Part shown: positions 53,249 to 62,739 of the stretch, in pieces
Layout of the letters: each line of letters opens with the position of its first letter
How positions within the stretch are numbered: the stretch's first letter is position 1
Source of the DNA: Collimonas sp. OK607
Lineage (GTDB): Bacteria > Pseudomonadota > Gammaproteobacteria > Burkholderiales > Burkholderiaceae_D
Reading direction: 5' to 3'
Assembly: GCF_900111995.1 (NCBI RefSeq)
Contig: NZ_FOKF01000005.1
Location: 124,001-188,000, forward strand
DNA: 64,000 bases
Position numbers and translations under genes: made by a program
Notes under the pieces: generated by a model
Seen by the model: only the letters and a program-made list of their open reading frames with translations
Told to the model about the DNA's origin: nothing
Database searches by the model: none

Positions 53249-53728
53249 ATGAGCCAAACCAGCGAAACCCGTCCGCCGTTCCCACCCTTCACCCGCGAGA
53301 CTGCGATACAGAAAGTCAGGATGGCGGAGGACGGTTGGAATACCCGCGATCCGCAGCGCGTGTCGCTGGCCTACACGGTTGATACCATCTGGCGCAATCG
53401 CTCAGAGTTTCCGCAAGGGCGTGAGCAGATCGTGCAGTTCCTGACGCGCAAATGGGAACGGGAACTGGAGTACCGGTTGATCAAGGAATTGTGGGCTTTC
53501 GACGGCAACCGGATCGCCGTGCGTTTTGCCTACGAATGCCACGATGCAGCCGGCAACTGGTTTCGCTCTTACGGCAATGAAAATTGGGAATTCGCTGAAA
53601 ACGGCTTGATGCATCGGCGTTATGCGAGTATCAACGACTTGCCGATCAAGGAGTCGGAGCGTAAGTATCACTGGCCTCTGGGGCGGCGTCCAGATGATCA
53701 TCCTGGCTTGAGCGATCTGGGTCTGTAA
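53249..53728 (+). CDS. DUF1348 (NTF2-like) family protein
   Basis: A 159-residue soluble protein of the DUF1348 (PF07080) type, a fold related to nuclear transport factor 2 and SnoaL. Family segments visible are [21 protein letters not shown], then [18 protein letters not shown] and [15 protein letters not shown] near the end. CAAGGAGT precedes the ATG. It is divergent from an MFS gene with about 155 bases between, and no close operon partner. Function is not established in the family. Confidence 0.85.
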   Translation: MSQTSETRPPFPPFTRETAIQKVRMAEDGWNTRDPQRVSLAYTVDTIWRNRSEFPQGREQIVQFLTRKWERELEYRLIKELWAFDGNRIAVRFAYECHDAAGNWFRSYGNENWEFAENGLMHRRYASINDLPIKESERKYHWPLGRRPDDHPGLSDLGL

Positions 53729-53821
53729 ACTTAGTGGCCAGCACTAATCTGGCGTGGCAAAAATTAAAGATTTACATACGGCTATACAATAGCGTTCTCT
53801 TCTTTAGTCCGGATGCTAGCC

Positions 53822-55870
53822 ATGACAGATGCTCAAGCCATCAACCCGCTGTTGCAAGACTGGAACACCCCTTACGGATTGCCGCCGTTCGATCAGGTAA
53901 GGGCGGAACATTTCATCCCCGCATTTGAAGTCGCGCTGCCTGCGCACCTGGCTGAAATCGATGCGATTGCCACACAATCGGCAGCACCGAATTTTGCCAA
54001 CACGCTGGCCGCCTTCGATGTCTCGGGCCGCTTGAACAGCCGCATCAGCCTGTTGTTCGAGAATATGACTGCAAGCGAAACCTCACCGGCCCTGCAAGCT
54101 GTCGAAGTCGAACTGGCGCCACGACTGGCGGCGCACAAGAATGCGATCTATCTGCATGCAGGCATGTTTGCACGGATCGCCGCGCTGCACACAAAGCGCG
54201 CCGAGCTGGACCTGGATCCGGAACAACTGCGTTTGCTGGAACGCGTCCATCTGGATTTCGTCCGCGCCGGCGCCAACCTGCCATCGCAATCGCGGGCACG
54301 CTACAGCGCCTTGACCGAACGACTGGCAGCCTTGAGCACCGAGTTCACGCAAAACGTATTGGCCGACGAATCCAGTTTTACCCTGGTGCTGGAAGACGAA
54401 GCCGCGCTGGCCGGCTTGCCTGATTTTCTGCGTGCCTCTGCCAAATCGGCGGCGCAACAACGCGGCTTGCCGGAAAACACCCACGTCATTACGCTGTCGC
54501 CATCGCTGGCCGAACCTTTCCTGACATTCTCCGACCGGCGTGATCTGCGGCAGGCAGTGTGGCAGGGCAGGGTAGCGCGTGGCGCCCATTCAGGCGCTCA
54601 TGACAATCGCCCGGTTGCCGCTGAAATCATGGCTCTGCGCCAGGAACAGGCACAGTTGCACGGTTATCCGACTTACGCCGACTACCAGCTGATCGACCGC
54701 ATGGCCGGCAAACCGGAAGCGGTATCGACCTTGCTCGGCAAGGTATGGGAACCAGCCAAGGCCAAAGCTGCCGACGACCGCGCCGCGCTGACGGAAATGG
54801 CGCACAGCCTGGGCCAGCCGACCCCGATTGCAGCCTGGGACTGGCGCTACCTCGCTGAGAAGGTCCGGCAGGCGCGCTACGATCTCGACGATGCCGAGTT
54901 GAAGCCTTACTTTGCGCTGGAAAACATGATCGGCGCCATGTTCGATTGCGCTCAGCGCTTATTTGGCATCAGCTTCGTCGAGCAGCACGGCGTCGCCTTG
55001 CATCATGCCGATGCGCGCCTGTGGGAAGTGCGCAATCGCGACAACGCATTGATCGGCTTGTTCATCGGCGATAACTACGCCCGCGCCAGCAAGCGTAGCG
55101 GCGCCTGGATGCATATTTTCCGCAGCCAGTCCGGTCACGACGGCGGTACGCTGCCGGTGGTCATCAACAATAATAATTTCGCCAGGGCCGAAACGACCTT
55201 ACTGAGTTTCGACGATGTCCGCACCTTGTTCCATGAGTTCGGCCACGGCTTGCACGGTTTGCTGTCGCAGGTGAAATACGAACGCCTGGCCGGCACCCAG
55301 GTATTGCAGGATTACGTTGAATTGCCTTCGCAGATTTTCGAGAACTGGGCTGAAGAAGAAGTCGTGCTGCAACGTCATGCGCGTCATTACAAGACCGGCG
55401 AAGCGATGCCACCGGCATTGCTGGAAAAGCTGAAGCGCGCGCGCCAGTTCGACCAGGCCTGGGCCACGATCATGTATGCCGGCCCCGCGTTGATTGATAT
55501 GGCCTTGCATTCGCTGCCGAACGGCAGCAAGGTCGATATCGCCGCTTTCGAAAAGCAGCAGTGCGAGCTGCTGGGTGTGCCGCAAGACATCGGCCAGCGT
55601 CATCATCTGTCCCACTTCCAGCATTTGTTCAGCGGTGCTGATTATGCGGCCGGCTACTACGTGTACATGTGGGCCGAAGTGCTGGATGCCGACGCTTACA
55701 ATGCCTTCATCGAAGCCGGCGACCCGTTCGAGCAAAAGATTGCCGAACGTCTGCAGCGTTATATCTACAGTTCTGGCAACAAACAAGATCCGGCCGTAGC
55801 GTTCCGCGCGTTCCGCGGCCGCGATCCGAAGGTGGAGCCGATGCTGGCTAAGCGCGGTTTGATTGCATAA
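53822..55870 (+). CDS. M3-family metallopeptidase (Dcp/oligopeptidase A type)
   Basis: A 682-residue zinc peptidase. The metal-binding motif is FHEFGHGLHG near residue 470, with the third ligand Glu in the next helix (NWAEEEVV), and the family C-terminal region with HLFSGADYAAGYYVYMWAEV is complete. The opening NPLLQDWNTPYGLPPFDQVRAEHFIPAF is like Dcp and PrlC, which degrade short peptides in the cytoplasm. ATG codons at 53813 and 53822 are in frame; neither has a good ribosome site, and the second is chosen as it gives MTDAQAIN. It stands alone. Choosing between peptidyl-dipeptidase Dcp and oligopeptidase A needs alignment. Confidence 0.88.
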   Translation: MTDAQAINPLLQDWNTPYGLPPFDQVRAEHFIPAFEVALPAHLAEIDAIATQSAAPNFANTLAAFDVSGRLNSRISLLFENMTASETSPALQAVEVELAPRLAAHKNAIYLHAGMFARIAALHTKRAELDLDPEQLRLLERVHLDFVRAGANLPSQSRARYSALTERLAALSTEFTQNVLADESSFTLVLEDEAALAGLPDFLRASAKSAAQQRGLPENTHVITLSPSLAEPFLTFSDRRDLRQAVWQGRVARGAHSGAHDNRPVAAEIMALRQEQAQLHGYPTYADYQLIDRMAGKPEAVSTLLGKVWEPAKAKAADDRAALTEMAHSLGQPTPIAAWDWRYLAEKVRQARYDLDDAELKPYFALENMIGAMFDCAQRLFGISFVEQHGVALHHADARLWEVRNRDNALIGLFIGDNYARASKRSGAWMHIFRSQSGHDGGTLPVVINNNNFARAETTLLSFDDVRTLFHEFGHGLHGLLSQVKYERLAGTQVLQDYVELPSQIFENWAEEEVVLQRHARHYKTGEAMPPALLEKLKRARQFDQAWATIMYAGPALIDMALHSLPNGSKVDIAAFEKQQCELLGVPQDIGQRHHLSHFQHLFSGADYAAGYYVYMWAEVLDADAYNAFIEAGDPFEQKIAERLQRYIYSSGNKQDPAVAFRAFRGRDPKVEPMLAKRGLIA

Positions 55871-55890
55871 GCAGCCGTTCGCGAGTAAAG

Positions 55891-55989
55891 ATGTAGGGTG
55901 GGCAAGGTTTTTTGCCCACGGGTTACCATGACAAGCCTGGTGTTGCTTTTGAGGACATGCGTGGGCAAAAAACCTTGCCCACCCTACAT
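55891..55989. repeat. nested inverted repeat after M3 peptidase gene
   Basis: Two perfect 30-base arms (55891-55920 and 55960-55989) lie around 39 bases. Each arm is itself a hairpin: GTGGGCAA and TTGCCCAC pair within the arm around GGTTTT. The core GTAGGGTGGGCAAGG is like the dispersed repeats seen in several proteobacterial genomes. It lies 20 bases past the M3 peptidase stop and could act as a terminator, but size and symmetry suggest a small mobile or REP-type element. Confidence 0.8.
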
Positions 55990-56105
55990 GAATTCCACTC
56001 ATACAAACTTGAAAATTTGTCGTTTGACGCCACCGGCCTGAACCGGGACACTCGGTAATCAGTGCTGCCTCGTCTTGTCTGGCAGCCGCATTTTTTACTG
56101 CGACC

Positions 56106-56297
56106 ATGACCTCACGCCAGAAACTCGTCCTGCCAAGCACTTCCAGCCAGCCTGCGCCAGGAGATCTACTCGCCAGCATGGAAAAATCGCTAGCCGCATT
56201 CATGCAAACGCTTGCACAAGATGATGAAGATACAAGCCCGCCTCATTTAATGATTCAGCATCGCTCCTGCCCTTGCTGCACCGGACGCGGTGAATGA
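56106..56297 (+). CDS. possible small protein with CPCC motif
   Basis: A 63-codon frame with ATG at 56106 and no clear ribosome site. The product is polar (SMEKSLAAFMQTLAQDDEDT) and ends SCPCCTGRGE, a C-x-C-C cluster that could bind metal. It lies between a repeat and a converging gene. I do not recognise a family; it could be a real short protein or a chance frame. Confidence 0.35.
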   Translation: MTSRQKLVLPSTSSQPAPGDLLASMEKSLAAFMQTLAQDDEDTSPPHLMIQHRSCPCCTGRGE

Positions 56298-56318
56298 AGG
56301 TTCGTTTATGTGTCGCGT

Positions 56319-57077
56319 TCATGAGCCGCTAAACCAGTTATATCCCTGATCTTCCCAATAACCACCCGGATTCTCATTAGTGACGAAGATGGCGGCGATG
56401 TGCTTGGGATTCTTGAAACCCAGCTTGGTCGGCACCCGCAGCTTCAACGGATAGCCGTATTCGGTAGGCAATGGCGATTGTCCAAAGTCCAGCGCCAGTA
56501 TCGTCTGCGGATGCAGAGCCGTGGCCATGTCGATGCTTGAATAATAACGATCTGCACACTTGAAGCCGACATAACGCGCCGTGATATCGGCGCCGATATG
56601 GGCCAGGAAAGTGCGGAACGGCACCCCGCTCCACTGGCCGATGGCGCTCCAGCCCTCGATGCAGATATGCCGCGTGATTTGCGACTCTTGCGGCAACGCG
56701 CGCAATTGCGCCAGATTCCAGCTACGCTTGTCGCGCACCAGGCCGGAGACTTCCAGCTTATAGGTATCGCCGTCGATTTCCGGCGCCGAGTCGGCGTCAT
56801 AGAAAGCGTTGAATGGAAACGGCTTGGTGATCATGCTGGCCGGATAAGTCGGCGCCAGATGATTGGGGCGGAACAGTATGCCTTGTACCCGGTCGTTCCA
56901 GCGTGACATGGCCCACAATACTTTGTCGACTTGATCGCCGTCCTGCAAATTGCAACCGGACAGCAGCGACAACGCACCCAGCGACAGGCCGGAACGCAGG
57001 AACAGGCGACGCTGCAGTTGTACCAGCTCAGGCTGGAGTTCGTTGTTTTTCGGCAGCTTATTTTTCTTTTCGGTCAT
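56319..57077 (-). CDS. sulfite oxidase-like molybdoprotein
   Basis: A 252-residue exported molybdenum protein. It begins with a twin-arginine pattern at residues 23-24 (QRRLFLRSGLSLG) that continues into a lipobox LLSGC (Cys42). The molybdopterin core has the Cys ligand at 139 in RHICIEGWSAIGQW, followed by GFKCADRYYSS and YGYPLKLRVPTKLGFKNPKHI, as in the sulfite oxidase/MsrP family. Its ATG overlaps the stop of the upstream cytochrome b gene (57074-57077), so the two are likely partners in a membrane complex in which the cytochrome supplies electrons. The substrate, such as sulfite or methionine sulfoxide, is not known. Confidence 0.85.
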   Translation of the reverse strand: MTEKKNKLPKNNELQPELVQLQRRLFLRSGLSLGALSLLSGCNLQDGDQVDKVLWAMSRWNDRVQGILFRPNHLAPTYPASMITKPFPFNAFYDADSAPEIDGDTYKLEVSGLVRDKRSWNLAQLRALPQESQITRHICIEGWSAIGQWSGVPFRTFLAHIGADITARYVGFKCADRYYSSIDMATALHPQTILALDFGQSPLPTEYGYPLKLRVPTKLGFKNPKHIAAIFVTNENPGGYWEDQGYNWFSGS

Positions 57078-57727
57078 GCTTTTTGCTCCTGGTTCGGGGC
57101 CTGGTCACGGGAATGACGAGGCGCCCGTCCGGTCAGCATTGGCAGCAAGGTACTCGGCACGATCAGCACCAGCGCCAGATGCACCGCAACGAATGCCACG
57201 ATGCCGGCCATCGCAACAAAGTGCACGCGACGCGCGATATCGTAACCGCCGAACAGGTCGACCAGACCGTCCAGCTGCACCGGTTTCCAGATCGACAGGC
57301 CGGATGCCACCACCAGCACGCCGAGCAGCAGCACGGCGATGTACATCAGGCGTTGCACGGTGTTGTATATGCCCGGCTGGTGCGCCAGCTTGAAAGTCAG
57401 CGCATCCTTGACGTCGCGCAGCAGGTCGCGCGGCCGTAGCGGCAGGAAATGGCGGTGGAAATGACCTGCCAGCAAACCGTAGCCAAGATAGATCAAACCG
57501 TTCACCACCAGCAGCCACATCGCCGCCAGATGCCAGGCAATTGCTCCGCCCAGCCAGCCGCCCAAGGTAGCCCATCGGGGAAAATCGAAACCGAACAGCG
57601 GCGAGGCGTTGTAAATCTGCCAGCCGCTCATCACCATGCAGACGATGGCAAAGGCATTGATCCAGTGGGCCACGCGCACCGGCAGCGGGTGAATGATGCG
57701 GGTAGGGGATTTGTCGGCATTCGCCAT
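57074..57727 (-). CDS. cytochrome b561-type membrane subunit
   Basis: A 217-residue membrane protein with four to five helices and conserved His residues for two b-type hemes, in particular PVRVAHWINAF, GAIAWHLAAM and ARRVHFVAMAG. It resembles thiosulfate reductase or MsrQ/formate-dehydrogenase cytochrome b subunits that pass electrons between quinol and a periplasmic partner. It overlaps the molybdoprotein gene by four bases, which supports that pairing. The periplasmic protein gene is 54 bases upstream in the same direction. Confidence 0.85.
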   Translation of the reverse strand: MANADKSPTRIIHPLPVRVAHWINAFAIVCMVMSGWQIYNASPLFGFDFPRWATLGGWLGGAIAWHLAAMWLLVVNGLIYLGYGLLAGHFHRHFLPLRPRDLLRDVKDALTFKLAHQPGIYNTVQRLMYIAVLLLGVLVVASGLSIWKPVQLDGLVDLFGGYDIARRVHFVAMAGIVAFVAVHLALVLIVPSTLLPMLTGRAPRHSRDQAPNQEQKA

Positions 57728-57781
57728 GAGTGCACCTTATCAAGAGTCGGTGCGGGCGGCGGGGCCGCCCGCGATGCGGCA

Positions 57782-58405
57782 TTACATCGGCGGCACTACG
57801 CCATTGACGCCGACCGTAGCGCGGCCAACGACGTCGCTGCCATCGGCGCCCTTGCCGACAAAAAATACGCCATGCGCGCCAGGCACCAGCAAGCTGCGGT
57901 CGCCTTTGTTGAGGCTGACGATAGGAACATCGGCCGGCACTACGATTTTCTTTTCGCCATCAGGATATTTGACCGTGATCGTGCGGCCGCTGGTCACCAC
58001 CACATCGCCCACGGTGCCGTTGGTCATGCTGCTGTTCTTGCCGAGATCCCAGGCGTAATGACCCTCGCCGACCTTCATGCCGGCCGGGAATACGTGTACT
58101 TCCAGCGCCTTCAGGCTGCCGTCCGGCAGCGGCACGGCAGCGGTGCCGATAAAGCTGTCAGATTTGATATCGCCGATCGCTGCGTGGCTGACCGAGAAGA
58201 GCGTCAGGTCGGGAGCCAGTTTCAGCGTCATTTTCTTGCCACCCCTGGCGCTGACTTCGAGATTGTCAGCGTTCACTTTGTCGATGGTGGCGCGGACCCG
58301 GGTCACCGGCGCCGCTGCTTGTGCGGCAGTCATGCTGCCATAGGCCAGAAGTGCGGATGCTGCCAATGCAGGAACAAGCCGGTGCAGAAGTTGTGTGGTT
58401 TTCAT
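57782..58405 (-). CDS. periplasmic protein, first gene of the molybdoprotein operon
   Basis: A 207-residue exported protein with a signal peptide ending near AAQAAAP and a beta-rich mature part (ARGGKKMTLKLAPDLTLFSVS, then GRTITVKYPDGEKKIVVP). No cysteines or heme motifs are seen. I do not recognise a named family; short beta-barrel domains of the DUF5666 kind are the nearest resemblance. It heads the operon with the cytochrome b and sulfite oxidase-like genes and is divergent from a two-component system. Function unknown. Confidence 0.75.
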   Translation of the reverse strand: MKTTQLLHRLVPALAASALLAYGSMTAAQAAAPVTRVRATIDKVNADNLEVSARGGKKMTLKLAPDLTLFSVSHAAIGDIKSDSFIGTAAVPLPDGSLKALEVHVFPAGMKVGEGHYAWDLGKNSSMTNGTVGDVVVTSGRTITVKYPDGEKKIVVPADVPIVSLNKGDRSLLVPGAHGVFFVGKGADGSDVVGRATVGVNGVVPPM

Positions 58406-58558
58406 GGAACGGTCTCTGTGATTGCTGGGAGGTCCAGTCTAGGCGCGGGGCAATGTCTTATCGGTGACATGCGAATGACAATATTGTCATTCTTCTCGAC
58501 CATCGAATTGATAGAATGGGGGTGGTTTTCAACCCCATAAGCACTCACCAGGCCCAGC

Positions 58559-59239
58559 ATGTCTATCCTCGTCATTGAAGACGATCCCAAGACCGGCGCC
58601 TACCTAAAAAAAGGTTTGCGCGAATCCGGCTACGCGGTCGATCTGGTTCGCAACGGTAGCGACGGCTTGCACATGGCGCTGGAGAATTCCTATGATCTGG
58701 TGGTGCTGGATGTCATGTTGCCCGGCATAGATGGCTGGAAAATCATGGGCGCCTTGCGTGCCAGACGCGATCTGCCGGTGATTTTCCTGACCGCGCGCGA
58801 TCACGTCAACGACCGCATCCGCGGACTGGAGCTGGGCGCCGACGATTATCTGGTCAAGCCCTTTTCATTTACCGAACTGCTGCTGCGCATCCGCACGCTG
58901 TTGCGACGTGGTGTCGTGCGCGAGACGCATGAACTGGATTTCTTCCAGGTGGCCGATCTGCAGCTCGATCTGCTGCGCCGCCGGGTCACGCGCCAGGGCA
59001 TCGATATCGTGCTCACTAACAAGGAATTTCTGTTGCTGCATCTGCTGGTCAAGCGCAAAGGCGAAGCACTGTCACGGACTGTTATCGCCTCGGAGGTGTG
59101 GGATATGAATTTCGACAGCGACACCAATGTGGTTGATGTCGCTATCAAGCGCCTGCGCGCCAAGATCGATAATCCCTTTGAGCATAAGCTGATACACACG
59201 GTACGCAGCATCGGTTACATGTTCTCGGAAAATCCATGA
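58559..59239 (+). CDS. OmpR-family response regulator
   Basis: A 226-residue regulator. The receiver domain (1-115) has IEDDPKTG, the phospho-acceptor Asp in [13 protein letters not shown] and Lys in YLVKPFSF. The C-terminal winged helix (about 130-225) reads [21 protein letters not shown] and ends [18 protein letters not shown], as in CusR and CopR. It overlaps the kinase gene by four bases. It is divergent from the molybdoprotein operon with about 150 bases between, so it probably controls that operon. Metal or redox stress is the usual signal for this group. Confidence 0.92.
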   Translation: MSILVIEDDPKTGAYLKKGLRESGYAVDLVRNGSDGLHMALENSYDLVVLDVMLPGIDGWKIMGALRARRDLPVIFLTARDHVNDRIRGLELGADDYLVKPFSFTELLLRIRTLLRRGVVRETHELDFFQVADLQLDLLRRRVTRQGIDIVLTNKEFLLLHLLVKRKGEALSRTVIASEVWDMNFDSDTNVVDVAIKRLRAKIDNPFEHKLIHTVRSIGYMFSENP

Positions 59240-60648
59240 ATATCTGGCATAGGCAATCGCTGACGGCACGCGTGACTTTCCTGTTCGCGCTGATAGCCTG
59301 TGCCATCGTGACCAGTCTCGGCATGTACTTGTATTCGTCGACCCGGCTGGCGCTGGAAACGCGCGCCGATTATTCCCTGATCGGCCGGGTCGAGCATTTT
59401 CGCCGCCTGTTGCACGATCTGTATAACGTCAAGCAGATGGAAGATCGGCCGGCCTTGTTCGAGACCATGCTGGGCAGCGAGCAGGATGTACTGATGTTCG
59501 GTTACCCGGGGCAAACACCATTCGTGCGCGTTAATCCCGATAACATGACACCGCCGCCGATGACGCCGCAAAACCTGGATCAACCGCTGAAGCTCGGCGC
59601 GCTGACGCCAGGTGAACGGGCCGATGGCGTGCGCGTGCGCTGGGTGTCGGCACTGGCCGAGGTCGGCAGCGACGGCACTACAGTGGTGATTACCGGCGCC
59701 CATGTGATGACCCAGGAGTCGCATATCCTGGCACGCTATTACTGGCAAGTTATCGCGGCAGCGGCAGCTTCGGTGCTGCTGACGGCGCTGCTGGGCTTCC
59801 TTGTGCTCAAGCGCGGTTTCCTGCCGTTGAAGGCGATGGCCGAACGCGCCGCCGAAGTCAGCCCGACCAATATAGCGATACGTTTGCGGGAAGAAGACGC
59901 GCCGCAGGAGTTGCGCCGGCTGGCAGCGTCATTCAATGCGATGCTGGACCGGCTGGCCGAAGGCTATGAGCATCTGTCGCAGTTTTCCGCCGACCTGGCG
60001 CACGAGATCAGGACCCCGATCGGCGCGCTGATGGGGCAGACCCAGGTAACCTTGGGCAAGGTGCGCAACGCCGCCGAGTACCAGCAAGTGCTGGAATCGA
60101 ACCTGGAAGAATTACAACGCCTGAGCCGAATTGTCGAAAACATCCTGTTCCTGGCGCATGCCGATCATGCCGGGCTGCAGGTAGAAAAAAAGCCGTTGAT
60201 ATTGGCCGACGAGTTGCACAAGATTGCCGATTATTTTGAAGGCGTTGCCGAAGAACGCGGGATCCGCCTGGAAGTCGACGCCAGCGGCAAGGTGCAAGCC
60301 AGCCCGGTCATGTGGCGCCGCGCTGTGAGTAACCTGGTAGTCAATGCGGTGCGTTATGCGCTGCCTGGCAGTACGGTGCGGCTCAGCGGCCGGGCGCAGG
60401 GGGGGGGCATTCAGGTCGAAGTGGAAAACCAGGGCGATCCGATACCGCGAGAGCAGCTGGATCGCCTGTTCGACCGTTTTTACCGTGGTGATAAATCACG
60501 CAGCGAATATACTGAATCGAATGGCTTGGGCCTGGCCATCGTCCGCGCCATCATGCTGGTGCATGGGGGCAGTGCGGATGTTGCCTGTTCGCATGAAGGG
60601 CTGATTCGGTTCAGCCTGTATTTCCCGGATGGCGCCGAGCGCATCTGA
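59236..60648 (+). CDS. heavy-metal-type sensor histidine kinase
   Basis: A 470-residue membrane kinase. Two membrane helices (about 13-33 and 168-190) bound a periplasmic sensor domain of about 130 residues. HAMP follows, then the His box ([16 protein letters not shown]), an N box ([16 protein letters not shown]) and G boxes ([18 protein letters not shown]). It resembles the CusS/IrlS kinases that respond to copper or silver. Its start overlaps the regulator stop as ATGA. No metal resistance gene is in the immediate region, so the molybdoprotein operon opposite is the likeliest target. Confidence 0.9.
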   Translation: MNIWHRQSLTARVTFLFALIACAIVTSLGMYLYSSTRLALETRADYSLIGRVEHFRRLLHDLYNVKQMEDRPALFETMLGSEQDVLMFGYPGQTPFVRVNPDNMTPPPMTPQNLDQPLKLGALTPGERADGVRVRWVSALAEVGSDGTTVVITGAHVMTQESHILARYYWQVIAAAAASVLLTALLGFLVLKRGFLPLKAMAERAAEVSPTNIAIRLREEDAPQELRRLAASFNAMLDRLAEGYEHLSQFSADLAHEIRTPIGALMGQTQVTLGKVRNAAEYQQVLESNLEELQRLSRIVENILFLAHADHAGLQVEKKPLILADELHKIADYFEGVAEERGIRLEVDASGKVQASPVMWRRAVSNLVVNAVRYALPGSTVRLSGRAQGGGIQVEVENQGDPIPREQLDRLFDRFYRGDKSRSEYTESNGLGLAIVRAIMLVHGGSADVACSHEGLIRFSLYFPDGAERI

Positions 60649-60802
60649 GCGCACTTGCTGCATTTGCCACATTTGACGCATGTCCGCCGTTACAGGGATC
60701 GCTGTTTTTTGCTATGCTGACGATTCTGCCGGGCAAGACGGATTGCCGTGGCCAGTGATTATTTGCGAGGCGCTGCTGATGAAGTCGTCAGGAAGTCCAG
60801 GA

Positions 60803-61966
60803 ATGACCGATGTGCTGATTGTCGGCGCCGGCCCGGCCGGCTCTCATCTGGCTTACCTGCTGGCAGAGCAGGGTCTGCAGGTGACTATCATCGACAAGCA
60901 GGCTTTTCCGCGCGCCAAGGTATGTGGCGGCGGTTTGTCGCGCAAAGCGATGACATTGCTTGATTTCGACCTCGGCCCGGTGATGCATCAGGCAATCGGC
61001 GGCGCCATTCTCAATTACGGCAACCGCGACGCCATCATCAAGGAAGTCGAACCGATGGCGGCCTGCACCGTGGTCCGCAGCGAATTCGATAAATTATTGC
61101 TCGACCGAGCCTGCGCCAAAGGCGCGCGCTTTCTCGCCGAAACCGCATTTGTCGACGCGACGGAAAGTGCCGATGCCGTCAGCGTTGTGACCAGCCAGGG
61201 TACCTTGCGCTGCCGCTTGCTGCTAGCCGCCGACGGCGCCGCCAGCGCGGTGCGCACCAAGTTGTTCGGCAAGGATCTGGTGGCTTACGTGCCGGCATTG
61301 GAAGCCATGGTGTGGCCGGCTGAAGGGGCGCTGGAGCGCTTCGGCGCGCGTGCCCTGTTCGATTTCGACGGCATGCCGCGCGGCTACGGCTGGATCTTCC
61401 CCAAGCGCGATCATTTTAATGTTGGTGTGTACTCACCTTTCGGCGGTACCGCATTGCGCCAGCATCTGGATCGCTTCACCGCAGCATACGTCAGCTTGCA
61501 GCAGCCGCTGCGGGTCGAATACCAGGGCTACATCATCCCGTTGAAGAATCGTCGCAATTTGTTCCAGCGCGGCCGGGTCTGGCTGTTGGGAGACGCGGCT
61601 GGCCTGGCGGAAGCTTTGTTTGGCGAAGGGATTTATTTTGCGCTGAAGAGCGCCACCATCGCTGCCCGGGCGATTGCTGCCGATGGCATTGGCGCATCTG
61701 CCGCCGATTCAGGACTCTATAGCCGGTTGCTGCATCGCGAACTGCTACCCGAGTTGCGCGCAGCTGCGTGGATGGCGCGCCTGATCTACCGTTTTCCGAA
61801 ACTGGCTTTCTCGCATCTGGTGCTGAATCAGCACATCAACCACGATTTCGCCGGCTTGATCAGCGGCCAGATGGGTTATCGCCATTGCCTGTTCAAAACC
61901 GCAGTAGGTTTTCCGCGCTGGCTGCTGCCGAGCAAGGCCCCTGAAAGCGGCGGCAATCCATCCTAG
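60803..61966 (+). CDS. geranylgeranyl reductase-like FAD-dependent oxidoreductase
   Basis: A 387-residue flavoprotein. The Rossmann dinucleotide motif (DVLIVGAGPAGSHLAYLLA) starts at residue 3, the flavin motif with KVCGGGLSRKAM follows, and LLGDAAGLAEALFGEGIYFALKS is the second FAD-contact region of the geranylgeranyl reductase family. The ATG at 60803 has CAGGAAG upstream; an ATG at 60779 in frame is less favoured. Related proteins reduce isoprenoid chains or oxidise polyketides. The tail overlaps the convergent ogt gene by four bases. Substrate unknown. Confidence 0.85.
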   Translation: MTDVLIVGAGPAGSHLAYLLAEQGLQVTIIDKQAFPRAKVCGGGLSRKAMTLLDFDLGPVMHQAIGGAILNYGNRDAIIKEVEPMAACTVVRSEFDKLLLDRACAKGARFLAETAFVDATESADAVSVVTSQGTLRCRLLLAADGAASAVRTKLFGKDLVAYVPALEAMVWPAEGALERFGARALFDFDGMPRGYGWIFPKRDHFNVGVYSPFGGTALRQHLDRFTAAYVSLQQPLRVEYQGYIIPLKNRRNLFQRGRVWLLGDAAGLAEALFGEGIYFALKSATIAARAIAADGIGASAADSGLYSRLLHRELLPELRAAAWMARLIYRFPKLAFSHLVLNQHINHDFAGLISGQMGYRHCLFKTAVGFPRWLLPSKAPESGGNPS

Positions 61967-62502
61967 AAACCGGGCAAGCGCAAGCTTTCCTGATCGCCGG
62001 CTTCGGCGCGCTCATGGCCGAGCAGCCAGGCCTTGCGTTCCAGTCCACCGGCAAATCCGGTCAGTTTGCCGTTCGCGCCCACCACCCGATGGCAAGGGAC
62101 GATGATGGCGATCGGATTGGTGGCGTTGGCGCTGCCAACTGCGCGGGCGGCGCCGTTGTGTTCGCCCAGTTGTAAGGCGAGCTTGCCGTAAGTGGTCATC
62201 CGGGCTGGCGGAATCTGGCGTAGCGCGGCCCATACGCGGTGCTGGAAATCGGTGCCGTTGGTGGCGACCTCGATATCTTTCAGCGCATCGAGTTCGCCTG
62301 CGAAATAACGTTGCAGCGCCGGCTCCGCGCTGGACGAGGTGGTCGCATCGCTCAGGTTGTAATGGCCGTAGTGGGTAGTCAGCAAGCTGCGCATGCGTGG
62401 TTCATAATCGTCGAAATCCAGGGCGCGCACGCGATCCTGGGTATCGGTGACCAGCAGGATGACGCCGATGGGCGATGCGATCCGATGCAGGAATAAATTC
62501 AT
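61963..62502 (-). CDS. ogt: methylated-DNA-protein-cysteine methyltransferase
   Basis: A 179-residue DNA repair protein that moves the methyl group from O6-methylguanine to its own Cys. The active site is IVPCHRVVGANGKLTGFAGG, with the family's PCHR. The preceding DNA-binding helix region has MTTYGKLALQLGEHNGAARAVG with the Arg finger. Length fits Ogt, without an Ada N-terminal domain. It converges on the flavoprotein gene and stands alone. Confidence 0.92.
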   Translation of the reverse strand: MNLFLHRIASPIGVILLVTDTQDRVRALDFDDYEPRMRSLLTTHYGHYNLSDATTSSSAEPALQRYFAGELDALKDIEVATNGTDFQHRVWAALRQIPPARMTTYGKLALQLGEHNGAARAVGSANATNPIAIIVPCHRVVGANGKLTGFAGGLERKAWLLGHERAEAGDQESLRLPGF

Positions 62503-62684
62503 GGTGATAATCTCGTCAGATAATAGAGCGTAGTTTAAAGGGTGCTGTGGCTTCCTGCACTCCGTTGCTTGCTTTTAAATTCAGTAAATAGCCATGTAAA
62601 GGCGAACACGTCTTTGTTTTTTCATATTTGGCTGTCTATAGTAATGAAACAACCATACGGCTATATAGCAACTAGCCCGATAAA
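62503..62684. other. AT-rich spacer between ogt and the molybdoenzyme operon
   Basis: No gene seen. The stretch is AT-rich beyond 62570 and should contain both promoters. A direct repeat and a ribosome site for the next gene follow at 62685-62739. Confidence 0.4.
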
Positions 62685-62709
62685 TTAGCGTAAGAAGTTA
62701 GCGTAAGAA
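62685..62709. repeat. 12-base tandem repeat ahead of the 2Fe-2S gene
   Basis: TTAGCGTAAGAA occurs at 62685-62696 and again at 62698-62709, separated by one G. A period of 13 bases is unusual for a regulatory site; it may be a slippage duplication or a regulator pair. Confidence 0.5.
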
Positions 62710-62739
62710 TCCAGCCGCAACCCTTTTGGAGAAATCGCA

